Assembly (NCBI GenBank): GCA_016209665.1
Contig: JACQVT010000116.1
Location: forward strand, 1 to 6,502
Reading direction: 5' to 3'
DNA: 6,502 nucleotides
Source of the DNA: Planctomycetota bacterium
GTDB lineage: Bacteria; Planctomycetota; Phycisphaerae; UBA1845; PWPN01
The stretch's first letter is position 1; each line of letters opens with the position of its first letter. The notes beneath the pieces were generated by a model that was not told the DNA's origin, made no database searches, and saw only the letters and a list, made by a program, of their open reading frames with translations. The position numbers and the translations under genes are program-made. Of the stretch, positions 1-4,564 are shown in pieces.

Positions 1-22
1 CCCACAGAGACGAGAGACGGTC

Positions 23-427
23 ATGATTCAGTTGCAGACGATGGTGGACGTGGCGGACAACACCGGGGCCAAACAGGCGATGGTGATCCGCGTGCTGGGC
101 GGCAGCACGGGGCGGCAGGGCAAGCCGCGGCTGCGGACGGCCGGGGTGGGGGACGTGGTGATCTGCACGGTGAAGAAGGCCCTGCCCAACACGGACTTCA
201 TGAAGCCCGGCAACCGCAAGAGCCGCGTGGTTCGGGCGGTGGTGGTTCGGGCCCGCAAGCCGACCCGCCGTTCCGACGGCAGCTACGTCCGGTTCGACCG
301 CAACGCCGTGGTGCTGATCGACGAGAAGGGCGAGCCGCGGGGCACGCGGATCTTCGGGGCGGTCGCCCGCGAGCTTCGGGAGAAAGGGTACATGAAGATC
401 ATCTCGCTGGCGGATGAGGTGATCTGA
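23..427 (+). CDS. rplN: 50S ribosomal protein L14
   Basis: This is ribosomal protein uL14 of the large subunit, which binds 23S rRNA at the subunit interface next to L19 and forms an intersubunit bridge. The N-terminus ([17 protein letters not shown]) and the C-terminal [13 protein letters not shown]...[10 protein letters not shown] match the family clearly, so the start is firm. At 134 residues it is about 11 longer than the E. coli protein (123 aa). The extra length is in two loops: about 7 residues at 29-39, between GGS and AGVGD, and about 5 residues at 55-68, before RAVVVR. The family core is otherwise intact. It heads the visible part of the spc operon; rpsQ would be expected just upstream, outside the window. 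The 22 nt before the start hold only a weak purine-rich binding site (GAGAG). Confidence 0.97.
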   Translation: MIQLQTMVDVADNTGAKQAMVIRVLGGSTGRQGKPRLRTAGVGDVVICTVKKALPNTDFMKPGNRKSRVVRAVVVRARKPTRRSDGSYVRFDRNAVVLIDEKGEPRGTRIFGAVARELREKGYMKIISLADEVI

Positions 428-430
428 GGG
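426..430 (+). promoter_or_regulatory. rplX ribosome binding site overlapping rplN stop
   Basis: GAGGG begins inside the TGA stop codon of rplN (425-427) and lies 5 nt before the rplX ATG. Ribosomes finishing rplN would therefore be positioned on the rplX initiation site, which suggests coupled translation. This is seen in the sequence; the coupling is inferred. Confidence 0.6.
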
Positions 431-435
431 CAGCA

Positions 436-792
436 ATGGCTTGTCACATTCGCAAGGACGACGAGGTTGAGGTGATCGCGGGCGACCACCGGGGCCAGCG
501 GGGCAAGGTCCTGAGGGTGGACGCCAAGCGGGGGCTGGTGTTGGTCCAGGGGATCAACATGGTGTACCGGCACGTGCGGCCGAGCCGCCGGAACCCGCAG
601 GGCGGTCGGTTGCAGAAGGAAGCCCCGATGCACATCTCGAACGTGCTGCCGGTGGACGCCAAGGCGGGCCGGGGCAAGCGGGTGCGGTTCGAGGTGCGGC
701 GCGACGAGTCGGGCAAGGTGGTGGCCAAGTACCGAGTCAGCGTGGCGGGCACGCAGTTGAACGAATTGACGCGGGCCAAGGCCAAGGAGTGA
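436..792 (+). CDS. rplX: 50S ribosomal protein L24
   Basis: This is ribosomal protein uL24, an early assembly-initiating protein that binds the 5' region of 23S rRNA and sits near the exit tunnel. Residues 7-35 form the KOW motif (DDEVEVIAGDHRGQRGKVLRV). The following GINMVYRHVRPS and the PMHISNVLPVD stretch at 64-74 are family hallmarks. It has 118 residues, somewhat longer than E. coli L24 (104). The surplus is a C-terminal tail after about residue 88 that ends in the basic TRAKAKE. The start is supported by a GAGGG binding site that overlaps the rplN stop codon, 5 nt before the ATG. Only 8 nt separate the two genes, so translational coupling is likely. Confidence 0.96.
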   Translation: MACHIRKDDEVEVIAGDHRGQRGKVLRVDAKRGLVLVQGINMVYRHVRPSRRNPQGGRLQKEAPMHISNVLPVDAKAGRGKRVRFEVRRDESGKVVAKYRVSVAGTQLNELTRAKAKE

Positions 793-794
793 AC

Positions 795-808
795 GGCAAC
801 GAGTTGCC
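795..808 (+). repeat. perfect inverted repeat in the rplX-rplE spacer
   Basis: GGCAAC-GA-GTTGCC is a perfect 6-bp dyad just after the rplX stop. As RNA it would fold as a 5-bp stem with a 4-nt loop. It lies 34 nt upstream of the rplE start. In E. coli the spc mRNA carries its S8 translational-repressor site around the rplX-rplE junction, so the position is suggestive. I cannot show that this hairpin resembles the S8-binding helix. There is no following T-run, so it is not an intrinsic terminator. Confidence 0.4.
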
Positions 809-842
809 TTGGTTCTGAAAGGTTGTCGAAGGCGGAACAGGT

Positions 843-1409
843 ATGAGTCGCCTGCAAGAGAAATACAAGAAGGAAGTCCTCCCTCGGCTGCTCGAGCGGG
901 TGGGGACGACGAATCCGATGGCGGTGCCGCGGCTGCTGAAGGTGGTGATCTCGATGGGCGTCGGGGCGGCGCTTCAGGACAAGAAGCGGCTGGAACTGGC
1001 GGCCCGGGACCTGGCCACGATCGCGGGGCAGAAACCGCTGGTGTGCAAAGCCCGCAAGAGCGTGTCGAACTTCAAGGTGCGGGCCGGCAACGAGACGGGC
1101 CTGAAGGTGACGTTGCGCGGGGTGCGGATGTACGAGTTTCTGGACCGGCTGATCAGCGTCTCGATCCCGCGTATCCGCGACTTTCGGGGCCTGAACCCGC
1201 AGAGTTTCGATGGCCGGGGCAACTACTCGATGGGCGTGAGCGAGCAGTCGATCTTCCCGGAGATCGACGCCGCGAGCATCGAGTGGAACCAGGGCATGAA
1301 CATCACGATCGTCACCACGGCGAGCAACGACCAGGAGAGCCGGGAACTGCTGCGGCTGTTGGGTATGCCGTTCCAGAAGGACAGCCGGGGTGGCAACGGA
1401 CGGGGCTGA
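843..1409 (+). CDS. rplE: 50S ribosomal protein L5
   Basis: This is ribosomal protein uL5, part of the central protuberance. It binds 5S rRNA together with L18 and touches the P-site tRNA. The 188-residue length is close to the usual ~179. Diagnostic stretches are the N-terminal LQEKYKKEVLPRLLE, NPMAVPRLLKVVISMGVG (24-41), AGQKPLVCKARKSVSNFKVR (61-80), LRGVRMYEFLDRLISVSIPRIRDFRG (91-116) and the C-terminal GMNITIVTTASND. The ATG is preceded by AAGGCGG at 829-835, 7 nt away. A short Gly/Arg-rich tail (SRGGNGRG) ends the protein. A different-frame open stretch starting at 809 is only a shadow of this gene. Confidence 0.97.
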   Translation: MSRLQEKYKKEVLPRLLERVGTTNPMAVPRLLKVVISMGVGAALQDKKRLELAARDLATIAGQKPLVCKARKSVSNFKVRAGNETGLKVTLRGVRMYEFLDRLISVSIPRIRDFRGLNPQSFDGRGNYSMGVSEQSIFPEIDAASIEWNQGMNITIVTTASNDQESRELLRLLGMPFQKDSRGGNGRG

Positions 1410-1418
1410 GTGTATCAG

Positions 1419-1456
1419 GCCGCCGACGCATGGTCAGCCGGTGCCGGCGGGGCGGC
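1419..1456 (+). repeat. nested GC-rich inverted repeats in the rplE-rpsN spacer
   Basis: GCCGCC (1419-1424) can pair with GGCGGC (1451-1456). Inside that loop GCCGG (1437-1441) is complementary to CCGGC (1444-1448). Together they could fold most of the 65-nt spacer immediately before the rpsN ribosome binding site. In such GC-rich DNA short complementary arms can arise by chance, so a function is unproven. No T-run follows, so it is not a terminator. Confidence 0.3.
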
Positions 1457-1469
1457 GAGGACAGGTGAG
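1457..1469 (+). promoter_or_regulatory. rpsN ribosome binding site, shared block with rpsH
   Basis: GAGGACAGGTGAG ends 5 nt before the rpsN ATG at 1475 and fixes that start. Its first ten bases, GAGGACAGGT (1457-1466), recur exactly at 1735-1744 in front of rpsH. Confidence 0.6.
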
Positions 1470-1474
1470 AATCG

Positions 1475-1660
1475 ATGGCAACAACGGCGTGGGTTTACAA
1501 GGCCAAACAACCCCCGAAGTTCAAGTCTCGGGTGGTCCGCCGCTGCGAGGTGTGCGGGCGGTCGCGGGCGGTCTACCGGAAGTTCCGGCTGTGCCGGGTC
1601 TGCTTTCGGCAGTTGGCGAACCAGGGACTGATCCCGGGGATCAAGAAGGCCAGTTGGTGA
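1475..1660 (+). CDS. rpsN: 30S ribosomal protein S14, zinc-binding (type Z) form
   Basis: This is ribosomal protein uS14 of the small-subunit head, bound to 16S rRNA near S3 and S10. It is the short, 61-residue zinc-binding form. Two Cys pairs are visible, C24-x-x-C27 and C40-x-x-C43, which would coordinate one Zn ion. They are followed by the conserved FR-L-A-x-x-G-x-IPG-x-KKASW end. The long zinc-free form (~100 aa) lacks these cysteines. The PKFKSR stretch and the VYRKF-x-LCRVCFR spacing recall Planctomycetota S14. The binding site GAGGACAGGTGAG lies 5 nt before the ATG, which supports this start. It occupies its usual place between rplE and rpsH. Confidence 0.96.
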   Translation: MATTAWVYKAKQPPKFKSRVVRRCEVCGRSRAVYRKFRLCRVCFRQLANQGLIPGIKKASW

Positions 1661-1734
1661 GAGCGGTGCCCGAGCGGTGGTGGGCAGGACGCGGTGGTTG
1701 GACCCGCGGCCCCGGCTCCGGCGTCCCGCAGAAT

Positions 1735-1744
1735 GAGGACAGGT
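1735..1744 (+). promoter_or_regulatory. rpsH ribosome binding site, copy of the rpsN block
   Basis: GAGGACAGGT lies just before the rpsH ATG at 1748. GAGGA is 8 nt from the start and AGGT 3 nt. The ten bases are identical to those before rpsN at 1457-1466. The site decides for 1748 over the upstream in-frame start at 1694. Confidence 0.55.
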
Positions 1745-1747
1745 AAG

Positions 1748-2143
1748 ATGTGGAGTGATCCGGTCGCCGACATGTTGACGCGCATCAGGAACGCGGTGCG
1801 GATGCACGCCCGGGAGGTCAGGGTCCCGGCGTCGAGCCTGAAGGCCGGCATCGCCAAGGTCTTGCAGGAGGAAGGGTACATTCTTGGGTTCGATCGGATT
1901 CAGGACACCCGGCAGGGTCTCCTGCGGATTCATCTGAAGTACGATCCGACGGGCGCGGCGGTGATCCGCGAGATCAAGCGGGAGAGCAAGGCCGGTCGTC
2001 GGGTCTACCGAGCCGTGGACGAGCTGCCCCGGGTGATGAACGGGCTGGGGATCGCCATCCTGTCGACCAATCGGGGCGTCCTGAGCGATCGACAGTGCAA
2101 GGAGATGAAGGTTGGCGGCGAGCTGCTGTGCACGGTGTGCTGA
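1748..2143 (+). CDS. rpsH: 30S ribosomal protein S8
   Basis: This is ribosomal protein uS8, which binds 16S rRNA helix 21 in the central domain. In E. coli it also represses translation of the spc operon. Length is 131 residues, as usual for the family. Conserved blocks are DPVADMLTRIRNA (4-16), the SSLKAGIAKVLQEEGYI stretch (29-45), the LKYDPTG strand (63-69), RRVYRAVDELPRVMNGLGIAILSTNRGVLSD (84-114, matching E. coli [30 protein letters not shown]), and GGELLCTV near the end. The frame is open upstream to 1694, but homology and the binding site at 1735-1744 favour 1748. The upstream 87-nt spacer from rpsN is long for this operon and GC-rich. Confidence 0.96.
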   Translation: MWSDPVADMLTRIRNAVRMHAREVRVPASSLKAGIAKVLQEEGYILGFDRIQDTRQGLLRIHLKYDPTGAAVIREIKRESKAGRRVYRAVDELPRVMNGLGIAILSTNRGVLSDRQCKEMKVGGELLCTVC

Positions 2144-2194
2144 GTGAGCGGGCACGTGCGGCCCAGGAGTCTCGCCGGAACAGGATCTAACGCG

Positions 2195-2812
2195 ATGTCT
2201 CGCATCGGCAAGAAACCAGTGGCCGTCCCCTCCGCCGTGAAGGTGGAACTGAAGGACCACACGATTAAGACGTCGGGTCCGAAGGGGACGTTGTCGTATC
2301 GGTACCCGGACGTGGTCGAGGTGTCGTTCGACGCGGCCAACTCGCAGGTGAAGGTGGCCTGCAAAGACGACACGCCGCAGGCCAAAGCCCTGCACGGGTT
2401 GACGCGGGCCCTGATCGCGAACATGGTGCGTGGTTGCGAGCAGGGCTACGGACGCAAGTTGGAGATTTACGGGACGGGCTACGGCTGCGACGTGAAGGGC
2501 ACGAGGCTGCTGCTCAACTGCGGCTACATGGGCCGCGGCGTTGACCAGCACGGCAAGCCGCGGGAGGCCCAGTTCGTGATCGAGATCCCGGCGGGACTGA
2601 AGGTCACGGTCGAGGTGAAGGCGGCCCGCGGCGACAGCGATCCGGCCAAGCTGACGGTTAGCGGGGCGGACAAGCAGATGGTGGGACAGTTCGCGGCCGA
2701 GATCCGGGCTCTGCGGCCGCCGGAGCCCTACAAGGGCAAGGGCATCCGGTACGAGGGCGAGCACGTTCGCCGCAAGCAGGGCAAGGCGTTCGCCAGCGGC
2801 AGCGGTGGCTGA
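2195..2812 (+). CDS. rplF: 50S ribosomal protein L6, enlarged C-terminal domain
   Basis: This is ribosomal protein uL6, a two-domain protein bound to 23S rRNA near the sarcin-ricin loop and the factor-binding site. The N-terminal [11 protein letters not shown] and GPKGTLSY (28-35), and the C-terminal [30 protein letters not shown] (157-186), are classic signatures. At 205 residues it exceeds E. coli L6 (177). Extra residues lie at about 112-128, between the LNCGY strand and IPAGLKV, and at about 143-151 before [10 protein letters not shown], plus a short Gly/Ser tail. The start at 2195 fits homology; AGGA at 2182-2185 lies 9 nt before it. The frame is open back to 2144, directly after the rpsH stop, but that extension is not family-like. 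Confidence 0.96.
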   Translation: MSRIGKKPVAVPSAVKVELKDHTIKTSGPKGTLSYRYPDVVEVSFDAANSQVKVACKDDTPQAKALHGLTRALIANMVRGCEQGYGRKLEIYGTGYGCDVKGTRLLLNCGYMGRGVDQHGKPREAQFVIEIPAGLKVTVEVKAARGDSDPAKLTVSGADKQMVGQFAAEIRALRPPEPYKGKGIRYEGEHVRRKQGKAFASGSGG

Positions 2813-2843
2813 TCGAGCGTGGGTGCTGAATTCGGGTAAAGAC

Positions 2844-3206
2844 ATGGAGCGTACGAAGCAGAAACTGGTGCGTCGCGAGCGGCGGAAGAAGCGCGTCCGG
2901 CGGCGGGTTTACGGCACGGCGGAGAAGCCTCGGCTGAGCGTCTTCCGCAGCCTCAAGCACATCTACGCCCAGTTGATCGACGACGACAAGGGGCAAACGC
3001 TGGTCGCGGCGAGCACGCGGAGCGCCGAGTTGAAAGAGGGCGGCGGCGGAAACAAGGCGGCGGCGGCGAAGGTCGGCAGGCTGCTGGGCGAGAAGGCGGC
3101 GGCCAGGGGCATCAACGAGGTCGCCTTCGATCGCAATGGATATCGGTTCCACGGGCGAGTCAAGGCGTTAGCCGATGCCGCCCGGGAGGCGGGGCTGAAG
3201 GTGTAA
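2844..3206 (+). CDS. rplR: 50S ribosomal protein L18
   Basis: This is ribosomal protein uL18, which binds 5S rRNA with L5 in the central protuberance. The basic N-terminus ([22 protein letters not shown]) contacts RNA. It is followed by [35 protein letters not shown] (24-58) and the C-terminal [26 protein letters not shown] (93-118), both strongly conserved. It has 120 residues, the standard length. I chose the ATG at 2844. A GTG at 2805 is in frame but would overlap rplF and add 13 residues unlike the family. The ribosome binding site is weak (GGTAAAGA). A Gly/Ala-rich insert-like stretch occurs at about 64-75. Confidence 0.95.
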   Translation: MERTKQKLVRRERRKKRVRRRVYGTAEKPRLSVFRSLKHIYAQLIDDDKGQTLVAASTRSAELKEGGGGNKAAAAKVGRLLGEKAAARGINEVAFDRNGYRFHGRVKALADAAREAGLKV

Positions 3207-3215
3207 CGGGGATGG

Positions 3216-3252
3216 CGTGGCTCGCCGGCGGATGCCCGCCGAGCCGGCCACG
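3216..3252 (+). repeat. GC-rich hairpin in the rplR-rpsE spacer
   Basis: CGGCGG (3226-3231) and CCGCCG (3236-3241) form a perfect 6-bp stem with an ATGC tetraloop. The stem can be extended through a bulge by CT/AG and by CGTGG (3216-3220) with CCACG (3248-3252). It lies in the 83-nt spacer, 37 nt before the rpsE start. There is no T-run, so a terminator is unlikely. An mRNA structure that influences rpsE translation or transcript processing is possible but unproven. Confidence 0.45.
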
Positions 3253-3289
3253 AGGCGATCCGGGAAACGAACCTGGTGGGCAGGACCTG

Positions 3290-3973
3290 ATGGCTGACGA
3301 AACGACCAACGAGATGCAGGCTGGGCAGCAGGCCCCCGAGGCGGCCGCGGACGCGGCGGCGACGCCGGCCGCGTCGCCCGCGGGCAGAGGGCGGGCCGGG
3401 GTCGGCGGGGCCGGGCCCGGGGGTCGCCAGGACCGGCGGGGAGGCCGAGGACGTGGGCAACGCCGCGGCGAACCGAGGTTTGGGACTCCCGCGGAAGAGG
3501 AGGACACCGGCGGCTTCGAGGAGAACGTGGTCAAGGTCTACCGCTGCGCGACCGTGGTCAAGGGCGGACGGCGATTCAGCTTCGCGGCCCTCGTCGTGGT
3601 GGGCGACCGCCAGGGACAGGTCGGGGTCGGCTACGGCAAGGCCAACGAAGTTCCCTCGGCGGTGGAGAAGGCCACCAAGGCCGCCCGCCGCAATCTCATC
3701 AAGGTGAAACTGATGGGCACGACGATCCCGCATCAGACGCTGGCCAAATACGGCGCCAGCAAGGTCATGCTGCTGCCCGCGGGCGAGGGGACGGGCGTGA
3801 TCGCGGGTGCGTCGGTGCGGGCGGTCATGGAGCTGGCCGGCGTGCGGGACGTCCTGACCAAGGCCTACGGCTCGACGAGTCCGAAGAACCTGGTCAAGGC
3901 GGCGTTCCTGGGTCTCAAGGCCCTGCGCAGCCGAGACGAGGTGGCCCGAGCCCGGGCGGTCTCGATTTCGTAA
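3290..3973 (+). CDS. rpsE: 30S ribosomal protein S5 with long N-terminal extension
   Basis: This is ribosomal protein uS5, which lies at the mRNA entry site with S3 and S4 and affects decoding fidelity. The family core runs from about residue 78. VVKVYRCATVVKGGRRFSF (80-98) and LVVVGDRQGQVGVGYGKANEVPSAVEKA (101-128) are the RNA-binding domain. EGTGVIAGASVRAVMELAGVRDVLTKAYGS (166-195) is the C-terminal domain. Before the core there is an extra ~60-70-residue tail compared with E. coli: Ala/Glu-rich (1-30), then Gly/Arg-rich (31-63), then acidic (68-79). It is probably disordered. The chosen ATG has AGGA 4 nt upstream. The frame is open back to 3212, but that part runs through the spacer hairpin. 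rpmD does not follow. Confidence 0.95.
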   Translation: MADETTNEMQAGQQAPEAAADAAATPAASPAGRGRAGVGGAGPGGRQDRRGGRGRGQRRGEPRFGTPAEEEDTGGFEENVVKVYRCATVVKGGRRFSFAALVVVGDRQGQVGVGYGKANEVPSAVEKATKAARRNLIKVKLMGTTIPHQTLAKYGASKVMLLPAGEGTGVIAGASVRAVMELAGVRDVLTKAYGSTSPKNLVKAAFLGLKALRSRDEVARARAVSIS

Positions 3974-3997
3974 GAACAATCGTGGGAGTGACTGGCG

Positions 3998-4444
3998 ATG
4001 ATGATCTCGGATGTGACCTCGAAGGCCCGCCGCAACCGCCGCCGCAAGCGCGTGGGGCGCGGGATCGGCTCGGGCCGCGGGAAGACTTCGACCCGCGGGC
4101 ACAAGGGCATGGGCCAGCACTCGTCGGACCAGGCCCGGCGTCTGACCGAAGGCGGGCAGATGCCGTTGTTTCGCCGGCTGCCCAAGCGGGGGTTCTCCAA
4201 CGCCCGGTTCCGCACCGTCTACCAGGTCGTCAATCTGGCCGATCTGGCCGATTTCGAGGACGGGGCGAAGATCACGCCCGCCGTGCTCGAGGCCGCCGGC
4301 CTGATCCGCGACGCGGGCAGGCCGGTGAAGATTCTGGGTACCGGCGACCTCAAGAAGAAGCTCGAGGTGGAGGCGACGCGGTTCAGCGAATCGGCCGCCC
4401 GCAAGATCACCGAGGCGGGCGGACAGGCCAAGGTCATGGAATGA
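3998..4444 (+). CDS. rplO: 50S ribosomal protein L15
   Basis: This is ribosomal protein uL15, a late-assembly protein of the large subunit with a long extended N-terminal arm in the rRNA core. The arm is clear here: KRVGRGIGSGRGKTSTRGHKG (17-37). It is followed by EGGQMPLFRRLPKRGFSNARFR (51-72) and the globular C-terminal part with VVNLADLADF and GLIRDAGRPVKILGTGDL (101-118). Length is 148 residues, typical of the family (E. coli 144). Two ATGs are adjacent (3998 and 4001), and GGGAG at 3984-3988 lies 9 nt before the first. It follows rpsE by 24 nt, so L30 is not encoded between them. Confidence 0.96.
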   Translation: MMISDVTSKARRNRRRKRVGRGIGSGRGKTSTRGHKGMGQHSSDQARRLTEGGQMPLFRRLPKRGFSNARFRTVYQVVNLADLADFEDGAKITPAVLEAAGLIRDAGRPVKILGTGDLKKKLEVEATRFSESAARKITEAGGQAKVME

Positions 4445-4550
4445 GACACCGCGCGAGACCGGCATTGAGGCCGCTCGGTGGTCCGGCCTTCGGGACGAAC
4501 GGCGGGATGGGCGGCGCGAGCGAGGCAGCGACGACGGGGCACGGATGTCC

Positions 4551-4555
4551 AGGGA
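4551..4555 (+). promoter_or_regulatory. secY ribosome binding site
   Basis: AGGGA lies 9 nt before the ATG at 4565. With the protein homology, it favours this start over the in-frame GTG at 4478, which would add 29 Arg/Gly-rich residues unlike any SecY N-terminus I know. The 120-nt rplO-secY spacer is the longest inside the operon; I see only weak short inverted repeats in it and no clear promoter. Confidence 0.5.
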
Positions 4556-4564
4556 TGCTCGATC

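Noticed and set aside
809..1468. A + strand open frame overlapping rplE in another frame
   Set aside because: rplE in its own frame is unmistakable; this one is Gly/Arg/Ala-rich shadow translation.
1415..2845. A 476-codon open frame on the minus strand
   Set aside because: It is antisense to rpsN, rpsH and rplF, has no recognisable domain, and is explained by GC bias.
4478..4564. Upstream GTG start that would extend SecY by 29 residues
   Set aside because: The extension is Arg/Gly-rich and unlike SecY N-termini. The ATG at 4565 has AGGGA at a proper distance and starts the conserved sequence.
4445..4564. Terminator or promoter in the rplO-secY spacer
   Set aside because: There are only weak short inverted repeats (such as AGGCC/GGCCT), no T-run, and no convincing -35/-10 pair.
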